Assembly (NCBI GenBank): GCA_963800505.1
Contig: CAWDBL010000009.1
Location: forward strand, 186,001 to 250,000
Length of the DNA: 64,000 nucleotides
Direction of reading: 5' to 3'
DNA from: Fodinibacter sp963800505
GTDB lineage: Bacteria > Actinomycetota > Actinomycetes > Actinomycetales > Dermatophilaceae
Every line of letters starts with the position of its first letter. Position 1 is the stretch's first letter. Made by a program: the position numbers and the translations under genes. The notes under the pieces were generated by a model. It had not been told where the DNA came from. It ran no database searches and saw only the letters and a program-made list of their open reading frames with translations. Of the stretch, positions 17,321 to 26,187 are shown in pieces.

Positions 17321-19301
17321 CCGTGCGCGTCCGGCCGCCCGAGGAGCCGGTGACCACCACCGGGTAGGTGCCCTTCCTGACCCGTGAGGTCACCGAGAAC
17401 CGCAGGGTGGCCGACCCGGGTGCGGTGACCGGGTTGCCGGTCCACGCCACGCTCACCCCGACCGGTAGGAGGGACGGCGTCGACAGCGCGACGGGGGCCG
17501 CGAGCGCACCGCCGGCGCGCACCACGATCGTCGTGCTCGCCGACCGGCCGCGGGCCACCGGCAGCCGCGACGGGGATGCCGTGATGCTGAAGTCTGCGGC
17601 GGTGACCACGAGGGTCGCCGCCACCGAGCGGGTCAGGCCACCGCCGGATGCCGTGATGGTGAACGGGTGGCTTCCCGGCGCCACCGCGCCGGTCGTGGTC
17701 ACCACGAGCGTCGACGTCCAGGCGCCCGGCCCGAGCACCGTCGGGGTGAGTGTCGCGGAGGCACCGGCGGGCAGCCCCTGCACGGACAGGGACGTGGGGT
17801 CGGCGAAGCCGTTGGCCGGAGTGAGGGTGAGGCCCGTCGACGCGGAGCCGCCCGCCATCGTCGTCATCGTGGGCGTGGCTGCCGAGACCGTGAAGTCGGG
17901 CGGTGCCGTCGCCGCGCGGGCGTCCGCCGCCATGACGTCGAGCCGCCCGTTCCCGTAGCGTTCGTCCGGCCCGGCGGGGCCGAGGTCGACCGCGCCACCG
18001 GTCAGGGCCGACTCCACCCCGGCCGCGGACAGGGTGGGGTGGGCACCGAGGAGCAGCGCGGCGGCACCCGCCACGTGGGGCGCCGCGATCGAGGTGCCGC
18101 TGAGGTACTGGAACCCGCCGAACAGGTCGGCCGAGAGCACCGACACCCCCGGTGCGACGAGGTCGGGGAAGACGCGGGTGCGCCCGCCGCAGGTCGAGGG
18201 CCCGGCGCTCGAGTAGGCCCAGATGGCGTCGGTCGACCCGACCGCACCCACGGAGAGCGACTCCGGATAGTTCGCCGGGCTGGCGCTGGTGCCCGCGGTC
18301 GGCCCGAAGTTGCCGGCCGAGAACACCGGCAGGATGCCGGCCGCGCGCAACGCCCGCACGTCGGGCTGGAAGGCCAGGTTGCACGAGGGCCCGGCGCCCA
18401 GGGCCCATGACGCATTGACGACCCGGGGGGCGTCGGCCGTGGCCGGGTCGTGGTCGGGGTCGAGCAGCCACTGGAAGGCCAGGTGCATGGCGGTGGCGGT
18501 CGTCGCGCCGCGGTCGTCGAAGACCCGGGCGGCGATCAGGGTGGCGCCGGGCGCCATCCCGTAGCTCGAGCCGCCCTCGGACCCGCCGACCGCGAGCCCG
18601 GCGGATGCCGTGCCGTGCCCGGAGAGGTCGACCGGCCCGGCCGGGTGCTGCCCGTAGGGGTCGTACCAGCTGTTCGTGCCGCCCCGCCAGCGGGCGGCCA
18701 GGTCGGGGTTGGTCAGGTCGACCCCGGTGTCGAGGGTCGCGACCACGACCCCCTGGCCGGTCTGCCCGGTGTCCCAGAGGTCAGGAGCGCGCAGGGCGGC
18801 GATGTTCGGCTCGACGGGCAGGGCTGTGGGCACCACGGTGATCGCGTCCGGGGTGACGCTCGCGACATCGGGCCTGGCTGCCAGCTCGCGCAGCGCGCGG
18901 GGCGTGGCGGTCACCGAGACGGCGTTCGCCACCCACAGCGGGGTCGGGGCGGTCACCTCGCCGGTGGCCTCCAGCGCGCGCAGCCTCCGGCGCAACGGCG
19001 CCTGGGCGGTGTCGGCGTGCGCCCGAAGGCGGCGCACCACGGTGCTCAGCCGCTGCGCCCGGCCGAGCGCGGCCACGCCCCGCAGGTCGGGCGCGTCGCG
19101 CAGGGTGACCACGACCCGTGCGGTGCCGCGGTCAGCGACGACGCCCGACCCTCCCCCGAGGCCGGGGCCACCGGGGGCGACGGGGCGCAGCGTGGCCGCC
19201 GAGGCGGGCAGCACCGACCCCAGGCAGAGGGCGGCAACGACTGCGCCGGCTGCGGCAGCGCTCTTCGCCCGGTGCGGCCGACGGACAGGACGGCCGGTCA
19301 T
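17295..19301 (-). CDS. Secreted subtilisin-like (S8) serine protease
   Basis: A 668-residue exported protease. A Sec-type signal peptide ends at about residue 36 (SVLPASAATL). A pro-region follows (residues 50-160, with the RVVVTLRDAPD inhibitor-I9-like strand). The S8 domain carries the triad: Asp in ATLDTGVDL near 191, His in SGHGTAS near 227 and Ser in GTSIAAPHVAG near 401. The last 190 residues are two Ig-like beta-sandwich domains. The start at 19301 is fixed by the ATGA overlap with the CopC-CopD gene, so it is the last gene of the secreted-oxidase operon. It may mature or turn over the operon's surface proteins; this is inferred from position only. Confidence 0.9.
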   Translation of the reverse strand: MTGRPVRRPHRAKSAAAAGAVVAALCLGSVLPASAATLRPVAPGGPGLGGGSGVVADRGTARVVVTLRDAPDLRGVAALGRAQRLSTVVRRLRAHADTAQAPLRRRLRALEATGEVTAPTPLWVANAVSVTATPRALRELAARPDVASVTPDAITVVPTALPVEPNIAALRAPDLWDTGQTGQGVVVATLDTGVDLTNPDLAARWRGGTNSWYDPYGQHPAGPVDLSGHGTASAGLAVGGSEGGSSYGMAPGATLIAARVFDDRGATTATAMHLAFQWLLDPDHDPATADAPRVVNASWALGAGPSCNLAFQPDVRALRAAGILPVFSAGNFGPTAGTSASPANYPESLSVGAVGSTDAIWAYSSAGPSTCGGRTRVFPDLVAPGVSVLSADLFGGFQYLSGTSIAAPHVAGAAALLLGAHPTLSAAGVESALTGGAVDLGPAGPDERYGNGRLDVMAADARAATAPPDFTVSAATPTMTTMAGGSASTGLTLTPANGFADPTSLSVQGLPAGASATLTPTVLGPGAWTSTLVVTTTGAVAPGSHPFTITASGGGLTRSVAATLVVTAADFSITASPSRLPVARGRSASTTIVVRAGGALAAPVALSTPSLLPVGVSVAWTGNPVTAPGSATLRFSVTSRVRKGTYPVVVTGSSGGRTRTVTVSLLVR

Positions 19302-21253
19302 CGCTGACCCGCCCCCACCCGCAGACCAACCGTGGGCTCGAGGTCCGCGTCGTCCGTCACCCGCGTCGTTGCGGTCGGACGCCGTCGCGCGGCGATGAGT
19401 GCGAGGACCGCGGCCATGCCCCCGAGGAGCAGCAGGGCCAGCGCGGACGTGGTGCGCTCCAGGCCCGTGGTCCGGTCGGCCGTGCCCGAGGACCACGGCA
19501 CCACGAGGAACGAGTCCTCGGACCAGACCCGGTGCAGCACGAGCCGCGCCTGCCAGTCGCCGTCGGGCGCTGCGGGCAGCGAACCCTCGTAGCGCCCCTC
19601 CTCGGTCTTGCGGAGCGGCACGCTCGCGCCGTCGGCGGCGGTCCCCACCGTGGGCTGGTCGGTGACTGCGAGGTCCACGCCGGTGACGACGGCGGCCACG
19701 GGGCGGATGACGGGTTCGATGCGCACGAGGATGCGTTGGCTGGACCCGGTGGGCACGGCCTCGAAGCTGACGAACAGCCCGTCCACCGTGGCATGGGCCG
19801 GTGCGAAGAGCACTTCCGCGCGGGCGACCTCCTTGGCCGTGGGAACCGTGGTCATCAGGGCCGCAACGGCCACCGCCGTCACCAGGACCGCGGCCTCGAC
19901 GGTGGCCGTGGTGGCCAGCCGTCGACGTTGCGGCCGCCAGCCGACCCGACGTCCCAGCAGGCGGTCGGCGAGCGCAGGGTTGACGACGAGGGTGTTGTAC
20001 GCCGCGATCCCCAGGGCGGCCACCAGCAGCAACGACTTGGCGACCACGGCGGTGCCGTAGGTGCTGGCCGAGACCGTCGAGAGGCTCTGCACGTGTCGCC
20101 CCGTCAGGTAGAGACCGGTCGCGGCGAGCACACCGGCCGCGAGCGCCGCCACCGGGCTGTACGCGCGCAGGGCCGCGAGCACCTGCGCCCTGCGGGTCGC
20201 AGCGTCGAGCCGGGCGACGGGCCGCAGCCCCACGAGCACGAGGAGCAGGCCGCCGGCCCACACCCCCGCCGCCAGGACGTGCAGCGTGCCCGCGGCGACC
20301 GCCACGGTGGTGCGCGCCGGCAGCGTCGCGGCGTGCCCGGCCCAGGCGTCGAGGCCGGCCGACGCGACGAGCGCGGCGGCCGCCACGACGAGAGGGCGGG
20401 GCCGACGACCCGTGGAGTCCGTGACCGCGGTGCGGCGAGCGTCGCGACCGCACCGCCACAGGGCGACGCAGGCTATCGCTCCGGCCACGATCCGCAGCAA
20501 CCAGAGAGTGCCCCAGGTGCTGCCCAGCAGCAGGTCACCGACCGCTGCCGGCCAGGCACCGTCCCCGCGCCCGGTCGGCCCGACCTGCTCGCCAGCGCGC
20601 AGCACGGGTGTCGCGACGGCGGCGGCGACCGAGACGGTGGCGGCGACGGCACCCAGGCGCAGCATCCGCGGTCGAAGTGCCCAGCCTGTCTCGCCGAGCG
20701 CTCCGAGCACCCGGCCGGACACCGCCACGGCGCCGATCGCCAGCAGCATCCCGCCCAGGTCGGCGAGCCGGAGCCCGACGTTCCAGGGGCTGGGCGGCGC
20801 GTCGACCTGGGCGGCCGCGCCGTCCGGCCGCACGCCGGCTCCGAAGGCGACGGTTCCGTGGGTGGGGTGCCCGTCGTCTCCCAGCACGGCCCACTCGACG
20901 GAGTAGGTGCCCCGCTGCAGCGGGGGCGTCGTGAGGCGGACCGCGAACCCGTTCTCCTCGAGCACGACCGTGGTTCGTACGGTGGTCGGCGAGGGGTCCG
21001 TGCGACGGACCGTGAACGAGCTGGTGCGGGCGTCGACCGGCTCACCGAACCACAGCGTCAGGTCGGTGCGACCGACGGCGGCAAGCCCCCCGTTCGGAGG
21101 GTCGGAGCGTTCGAGGTTGTTGTGGGCCGAGGCGGCCGAGGCCGAGCCGATCAGGATCGCGACGACGAGCAGCACGAGACGAGCCACCCGGACGAGCGCG
21201 CGCCGTACGCGGCCCGCCGGTCGCTGCAGGTCGCCGTCGTCGCGCGGGGTCAT
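19298..21253 (-). CDS. CopC-CopD fusion, copper handling membrane protein
   Basis: A 651-residue protein. After a signal peptide the mature end begins with His (ASAHNNLERSDPPNG), the copper-ligand N-terminus typical of CopC, and the CopC beta-sandwich runs to about residue 140 with DDGHPTHGTVAF carrying further ligands. About eight transmembrane helices of a CopD-type permease follow. The C-terminal 130 residues form another exported beta domain (FixH/YtkA-like) with one anchor helix. CopC-CopD proteins bind copper outside and bring it across the membrane. Four-base overlaps with both neighbours show it belongs to the oxidase operon, where it could supply copper to the cupredoxin proteins. 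Confidence 0.85.
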   Translation of the reverse strand: MTPRDDGDLQRPAGRVRRALVRVARLVLLVVAILIGSASAASAHNNLERSDPPNGGLAAVGRTDLTLWFGEPVDARTSSFTVRRTDPSPTTVRTTVVLEENGFAVRLTTPPLQRGTYSVEWAVLGDDGHPTHGTVAFGAGVRPDGAAAQVDAPPSPWNVGLRLADLGGMLLAIGAVAVSGRVLGALGETGWALRPRMLRLGAVAATVSVAAAVATPVLRAGEQVGPTGRGDGAWPAAVGDLLLGSTWGTLWLLRIVAGAIACVALWRCGRDARRTAVTDSTGRRPRPLVVAAAALVASAGLDAWAGHAATLPARTTVAVAAGTLHVLAAGVWAGGLLLVLVGLRPVARLDAATRRAQVLAALRAYSPVAALAAGVLAATGLYLTGRHVQSLSTVSASTYGTAVVAKSLLLVAALGIAAYNTLVVNPALADRLLGRRVGWRPQRRRLATTATVEAAVLVTAVAVAALMTTVPTAKEVARAEVLFAPAHATVDGLFVSFEAVPTGSSQRILVRIEPVIRPVAAVVTGVDLAVTDQPTVGTAADGASVPLRKTEEGRYEGSLPAAPDGDWQARLVLHRVWSEDSFLVVPWSSGTADRTTGLERTTSALALLLLGGMAAVLALIAARRRPTATTRVTDDADLEPTVGLRVGAGQR

Positions 21254-21765
21254 GACCGGGCCACGAGGTGCTCGAGCCGGACGTCACCGATGATGACGGT
21301 GACCTTCGTCCCGTCCCGCAGCGCGTTGCGGGTGTTGGCCAACATGAAGAAGTACGTTCTGCCGAGCTGCAGCTCGGCCTTGTGGGCGTGCGGGCGGGAC
21401 ACCAAGCCGACCGTCTCCCCGGTGCCCTCGGCCACGAGGATGGGCGTCTTGTCCTCGTCGTGCAGCAGCAGGCTGGCCTTGTCGGGGTCCACGACCTGGT
21501 AGCGGAACTCGATCATCCCGCCACCGCCGGTGACGCCGAGCAGGGTCACCGTGATGCCGGTGTGAGCCGTGAACTCCTGGGCCGAGACGGCCTCGGTGCC
21601 CGAGCGCACGTCACCGGCGCTCGCCCCGACCGCCTTGACCCCGAGGGTCACGGCGACGACGAGCAGGAGGACTGCGACCAGGACCCACCGGGGCTGCCAC
21701 CGCCGTCGGCGCGGTGCCGCGGGTGGCGGTGTCGGCGTGGGGGCGATGAGGGTGTCTGCGCTCAT
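21250..21765 (-). CDS. Membrane-anchored protein of unknown function
   Basis: A 171-residue protein not assigned to a family. It has a proline-rich cytoplasmic N-terminus (residues 1-25), one transmembrane helix (about 28-48, WVLVAVLLLVVAVTLGV) and an exported beta-rich domain of 120 residues. PHAHKAELQLGRTYFFMLANT includes the only histidine cluster; it could bind a metal but no known motif is recognised. The start is supported by GAGAGGAG seven bases upstream. Its stop overlaps the CopC-CopD start by 4 bp and it follows the large cupredoxin gene by 55 bp, so it is part of the operon. A copper-chaperone-like role is possible but unproven. Confidence 0.7.
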   Translation of the reverse strand: MSADTLIAPTPTPPPAAPRRRRWQPRWVLVAVLLLVVAVTLGVKAVGASAGDVRSGTEAVSAQEFTAHTGITVTLLGVTGGGGMIEFRYQVVDPDKASLLLHDEDKTPILVAEGTGETVGLVSRPHAHKAELQLGRTYFFMLANTRNALRDGTKVTVIIGDVRLEHLVARS

Positions 21766-21820
21766 GATGGTGCTCCTCTCGGGAGGGCGCCGGCCGAAGG
21801 CCGGCCGGCGCCCACCCGGG

Positions 21821-24800
21821 TCAGGGGATGTCGAACGCGTCGATGTCCTGGTTGCTGTTGGTGAGTCCCGCGGCGGTGCCGTCGAAGTAGAGCGACCACG
21901 TGCCGCTCGTCCACCGCACCACGTCCTCGTCCTGGACGGAGATCAACGGGGCCTGGCCGCCGGGAAGCCCGGCGATGCTGGCGTTCGTGTCGCTCACGGA
22001 GAGCAGCCAGTCGGTCGACGTGCGCCAGACGAAGCCGTCGACGTTGGCCGTGCTGCCTCCCGCCCGCGGGAACCGACTGATGGCGCTGGCGTCGACGACC
22101 CGCGAGTAGGTGCTCGCCGTGCCACCGGTCCAGCGGTAGATGTCGGAGTCGTCGCCGCTGCCGCCTGCACCCCTCGGGACGCCCGTCGTCGAGAGCGAGA
22201 AGTACAGGCTGCTGCCGACGACGCTGATCGCGTCGACGTTGGCGGTCATGCTCCCGTGGGTGCTGCCGTCGAAGAACAGCTGCCAGGTGCCGTTGTTCCA
22301 GTACACGACGTCCTCGTCCTGGACGTTGCCGAGGCCCGGCACGCTCACCCGACCGGTGAAGGACAGGTAGAAGTGCGTCGCGTCCACCCGGCTGAAGCCG
22401 TCGACGTTCGCGGAGGTGGGCACCCGATAGGGAGCCGCGCTCAGGTCGAGCGTGCGGGAGAACCCGACTCCGCTCCAGTTGTAGACGTCGGAGTCATCGG
22501 CTGTGCCGTTCACGCCCGGCGGGTTGCTGTTGCCCAACGTCGAGAACCACAGCGGATGGGTCACATGGAGCACCTGGTTGGCCGTGGTGGTGTTGCCCAC
22601 CGCGTCGCGGGCACGCACCGTGACGGTGACATCACCCTCAGGCCGGTTGGCCACAGGGATCGTCACGGTGAAGGTGCCTCCCGAGCCCACCGTCAGGGCG
22701 GTCGGGGCGCCCGACCCGATGAACCACTCGACGCTGGTCACTGGGCTACCGGTCGGAGTCGCGGTCCCGGTGAGCGTCACCTGGGGAGCGCCGTTGGTCG
22801 GGTTCGGCGTGAGGCCGAGAACGGAGATGACCGGCCCGCTCTTGTCGACGACCAGAGTGCCGCTGGCGGTGGCGCCCCAGTTGCCGGCGGCGTCACGCCC
22901 CTGGACGGTGATGGTGTGGTTGCCGTCAGTCAGCTGCTTGACGGTCGCCAGCGGGATGTCGAGGTAGACGTTCTCGGTCGTCCCGGAGTAGGCGCCATCA
23001 GCGGCCTCCATCACGATGGGCACGGGGGTGGCCTGCGTGGCGGGGTCGAGGTAGCCACGGGCAGCGGTGATGATGCTCTGCGCGGTCCCGTTGTCGGTGA
23101 TGGTCGCCGAGACCCGCACCGAGGCAGAGGTGCCGTTGACCGGAATCGTCCCGTTGTTCGGGCTCGGGTTCACGTCGACGGTCCCAATCACGGCTGGTCC
23201 GGTGCGGTCCGCGATGAGCGGAACACTCACCCACTCACTCCAGTTGCCCACCACGTCACGGGTACGCACGAGCACCGAGTGAGTGCCCTCGCTCAGGCCC
23301 ACCACCCGTGCGGCCGGGATGGTCCCGACCACGCTCGCGACCGGACCGGTCGTCTCCAAGGACATCGGCGTCGGCGTCGTCGTGGTGTCGTCGATGGCCC
23401 ACTCGGCGCCACCGATCGCGCTGTTTCCCGACGCGGTGTCGTTGCCGGTCGCACTCACGGCGACGTCGCCGCTGCCGTTGCTGTGGTCCGGGGTCACCGT
23501 GACCCCGGAGGTCGTCGGACCCACGGCGTCGGAGCCCGTGACGAGCACCGAGCTGAACGGGCCCCACGCGGTGCCGCTGAGACCACGCACGTACACGGCG
23601 TGCTGCCCGTTGGCGAGCGCGGTCGCGAGCGCCGAGGCCGAGGCCGTGGTCGGTTGCACCGCCTCCGTCGCCGAGCCGAAGGCGCCGTCGGTGGCCACCA
23701 TGGCCGTGCCGGTGCCCGGGGCCCCCACGGTGTCCAGGAAGTACTCGGCACCGGTGACGGTGGCGCCCGTGGACGCGGAGGCGTCCACGGAGCCGGACAG
23801 GGCGGTGCCGCTCCAGGCCACACCGCGGGTCGCCGGCCCGGACACGTCCGAGCCGTTTCCGGTGCCGCTGACCTTCACGAAGGTGAGCATGCCGCCGGTG
23901 CCGGCGGTGGTGTTGTCGTGCAGCGTCAGACTGGCGTCATAGACCGCGAGCTTGCGGTCAGCGGCCGTGGTCGGCACGGTGACGATCGTGTCGGCGGTCT
24001 GCCCTGGTCCGAACGTCTCGGCGACGTAGCGCCGGGAGATGTCCACGCTGCCGTTCTTCAGCTGGCTGCCGTCGAGGGCGACGACCCGCTGGTCGGCACC
24101 GAGCACGGCCATCGAGTGGTAACCCGTGCCCGCGTTGACCCAGCGGAGCAGCACGTCCTGCCCGGAGGACGCCGCCACCGGGGCCGTGGCGGGGGCCGCG
24201 GCGCCGTTGATGAGCGACCACTGCGGGGCGAAGGAGCGCATGTCGAAGTCGGCCGGGGTGGCCGACCGGTTGAGCCGCGAGTCGACCTCGCTGAGGACGA
24301 GAACGCCCTCGGCGTCGAAGCTCGTGCTCGCGTCGTACGCCTGGCCCGCCGTGGCGGGCTCGACGACGAGCGCCCCGAACAGGCCGCGAGCCACCTGGTG
24401 CTGCGAGCCGGCACCGACGCCGGCCTCGTAGAGGTAGGTGCCGGCATGCTCCGCCGTGAACGTGTACGGGTGGCTTGCGCCCGCCGCGACCGCCGTGGTG
24501 TCCGGAACCATGGCCTGGCCGCCCACGTACAGGGAGGTGGGCTCGCCGGCCAGGCCGTTGTGCAGCGTGATGGTGACGGTGGACCCCTGCGCGACGCGCA
24601 GGGTGGGGCCGCCGGGGGCGGTGACCGTGCACGGGGTCGACGTGCAGTACCCGAGGACCGGCATGGCGCCACCACCCGTTCCGGGCAGGTTGGTCTCGCC
24701 GTTCTCGGCATACAGGTGGATCCCCACGTCGGCCGCGCTGGCCGAGCCGGCCGGGCCCACGAGGATCCCGAGGACCGCCAAGCCACCTCCGGCCGCGATG

Positions 24801-24832
24801 GTGAGGGCCGCCTTCTTCAGTACTGTGCTCAT
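21821..24832 (-). CDS. Secreted cupredoxin-like protein with Ig-like repeats and a paired C-terminal module
   Basis: A 1,003-residue exported protein. A signal peptide (residues 1-34, ending SASAADVG) is followed by a cupredoxin/multicopper-oxidase-like region (about 35-330) in which GTYLYEAG and GYHSMAVLGADQ mark the usual strands. The copper-binding histidine motifs (HxHG, HCH) are missing, so it is probably structural rather than catalytic. Several Ig-like domains (about 345-770, with GPVISVLGLTPNP-like starts) come next. The final 230 residues are two copies of a module containing DDSDVYNW, VQDEDVVYW and YFDG, shared with the 2,086-residue protein. It lies 14 bp after the oxidase gene at 24847. 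The ATG at 24832 gives a proper signal peptide; the frame is open 29 codons further upstream. Confidence 0.78.
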   Translation of the reverse strand: MSTVLKKAALTIAAGGGLAVLGILVGPAGSASAADVGIHLYAENGETNLPGTGGGAMPVLGYCTSTPCTVTAPGGPTLRVAQGSTVTITLHNGLAGEPTSLYVGGQAMVPDTTAVAAGASHPYTFTAEHAGTYLYEAGVGAGSQHQVARGLFGALVVEPATAGQAYDASTSFDAEGVLVLSEVDSRLNRSATPADFDMRSFAPQWSLINGAAAPATAPVAASSGQDVLLRWVNAGTGYHSMAVLGADQRVVALDGSQLKNGSVDISRRYVAETFGPGQTADTIVTVPTTAADRKLAVYDASLTLHDNTTAGTGGMLTFVKVSGTGNGSDVSGPATRGVAWSGTALSGSVDASASTGATVTGAEYFLDTVGAPGTGTAMVATDGAFGSATEAVQPTTASASALATALANGQHAVYVRGLSGTAWGPFSSVLVTGSDAVGPTTSGVTVTPDHSNGSGDVAVSATGNDTASGNSAIGGAEWAIDDTTTTPTPMSLETTGPVASVVGTIPAARVVGLSEGTHSVLVRTRDVVGNWSEWVSVPLIADRTGPAVIGTVDVNPSPNNGTIPVNGTSASVRVSATITDNGTAQSIITAARGYLDPATQATPVPIVMEAADGAYSGTTENVYLDIPLATVKQLTDGNHTITVQGRDAAGNWGATASGTLVVDKSGPVISVLGLTPNPTNGAPQVTLTGTATPTGSPVTSVEWFIGSGAPTALTVGSGGTFTVTIPVANRPEGDVTVTVRARDAVGNTTTANQVLHVTHPLWFSTLGNSNPPGVNGTADDSDVYNWSGVGFSRTLDLSAAPYRVPTSANVDGFSRVDATHFYLSFTGRVSVPGLGNVQDEDVVYWNNGTWQLFFDGSTHGSMTANVDAISVVGSSLYFSLSTTGVPRGAGGSGDDSDIYRWTGGTASTYSRVVDASAISRFPRAGGSTANVDGFVWRTSTDWLLSVSDTNASIAGLPGGQAPLISVQDEDVVRWTSGTWSLYFDGTAAGLTNSNQDIDAFDIP
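21824..22550 (-). repeat. Coding for two units of the DDxDxYxW / VQDEDVV module
   Basis: Two units of about 115 residues each encode LWFSTLGN or LYFSLSTTG, DDSDVYNW or DDSDIYRW, ANVDGF, VQDEDVV and FDG. The same module occurs at 27644-28395. Confidence 0.75.
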
Positions 24833-24846
24833 CGTCGTCGCCCCTC

Positions 24847-26187
24847 TCATGCGCACTTGTTGGGGGTGGGCGGCTCGATACGCATGTACGTGATCGGCCC
24901 GGTCATCGTGACGCCCCACGAGGTGATCTGGTACAGGGCGTGGTTGTGCGAGATGATGTAGTACTCACCGCACTGGTTGAGGGTCTGCACCCCTGGTGGA
25001 AGCGCCTGGGTCGACCCCAGGTACGGGCTCCCGCTGTAGAACGTGCCGACCACCTGGTTGGCGAGGCTGGGCACGGTCACCGTCACGGGGTTCTGGGGGC
25101 TGTAGTTCTCGGCGTCGTACCACTTGAAGAGCACGTCCCAGGTCTGGCCGGGGCCGATGTTGATCGCGAACTTCTCCATCGACATGTCCGCAGTGCCGTT
25201 CTTCAGCTCGTGACCGTCGCGACCGATCACGAGGCCGTTGTTGCCGTGCGGGTGGAACGGGTAGTCCTCGCTGCCGACGCTGAGGTAGCGCGCCATCCCG
25301 CTCAGCGGGTGCTTCACCGCGTCGTAGGGCTGCACGGTCGCGAGTGACCCGTACGGCTGGTTCGGCAGCCACGACGCGCCGTTGTCGGCGATGCTGTCGG
25401 GGTAGCCGCGCCCGTTGATCAGCCAGTAGCGGGCCTTGTACTTCGTGATGTTGAAGGTCCTGCCGCGCTCGACGGCCTGGTGCTGGTACGGGTCGATCTC
25501 CGAGAGCAGGACCATGAACTCCTCGCTCGCGTCGAACGCGCTGTCGCTCGAGTCGTAGGCGTGGTCGTCGTGCGCGGCGCCGGAGCCGTCGACCGGCCGC
25601 ACGATCAGGGCGCCGAACAGGCCCATCCGCACCTGCGTCTCGGGGTCGGTTCCGGACTCGTAGAGGTAGGTGCCGGCACGCTTGGCCGTGAAGGTGTAGG
25701 TCACGGTGGGCTGCGTCGTGGGCGTCGCCGCCACCGCACCCGGCGCGAGGCTGGTCATCATCGCCCCCTCAGCCCCCTGCGGCTGGGACGGCACCCCGTC
25801 GGCCCGCACGTCGTCCTGGCCCGGGAAGACCATGGAGGTCGCGACGTTGAGGGTGTTGTGCAGGATGACGGTGACGACGTCACCCTCGTGCACGCACAGC
25901 ACCGGGCCCGGGTGCTGGAAGGGGTCGAAGCCGTTGGAGTAGCCGTACATGAACGCGGTGTTGCCGTCGGGGAGGTCGATGTAGCCGGTGCGCGTCGTCA
26001 GGTCGAAGACCGGCTGCTTGGCTGCCGTTCCACCGGTGGTGCAGACGATGCCGTTGCGCGGCGGGTCGGCGGCCGCGGCCGGTGCGACCTGGGTCGCGAG
26101 TGCGGCCCCGAGGGCGAGGACCCCGCCAGTGGCGAGCGCGAGGCCGCGCCGCAGCATCCGGCGGCTCGAGTGACGTGAGGTGCTCAT
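24847..26187 (-). CDS. Tat-exported multicopper oxidase-like protein B (C-terminal ligands only)
   Basis: A 446-residue secreted cupredoxin protein. The N-terminus SSRRMLRRGLALATGG resembles a Tat signal, cleaved near APAAAADPP. Two cupredoxin domains follow. The first (about 50-215) has lost copper ligands: VILHNTLNVATSMVFPG and GTYLYESGTDPETQVRMG stand where HxHG and HCH are expected. The second keeps YPFHPHGNNG near residue 311 and ISHNHALYQIT near 414, matching the HxxHxH and HxH positions of multicopper oxidases. It overlaps the upstream oxidase gene by 4 bp. That neighbour has the missing first-domain motifs, so the two may form one heteromeric copper centre. The substrate is unknown. 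Confidence 0.82.
   Translation of the reverse strand: MSTSRHSSRRMLRRGLALATGGVLALGAALATQVAPAAAADPPRNGIVCTTGGTAAKQPVFDLTTRTGYIDLPDGNTAFMYGYSNGFDPFQHPGPVLCVHEGDVVTVILHNTLNVATSMVFPGQDDVRADGVPSQPQGAEGAMMTSLAPGAVAATPTTQPTVTYTFTAKRAGTYLYESGTDPETQVRMGLFGALIVRPVDGSGAAHDDHAYDSSDSAFDASEEFMVLLSEIDPYQHQAVERGRTFNITKYKARYWLINGRGYPDSIADNGASWLPNQPYGSLATVQPYDAVKHPLSGMARYLSVGSEDYPFHPHGNNGLVIGRDGHELKNGTADMSMEKFAINIGPGQTWDVLFKWYDAENYSPQNPVTVTVPSLANQVVGTFYSGSPYLGSTQALPPGVQTLNQCGEYYIISHNHALYQITSWGVTMTGPITYMRIEPPTPNKCA

Noticed and set aside
17295..20459. A single 1,054-residue protease protein
   Set aside because: The upstream half of this frame is antisense-like noise over the CopC-CopD gene; the signal peptide and ATGA overlap place the start at 19301.
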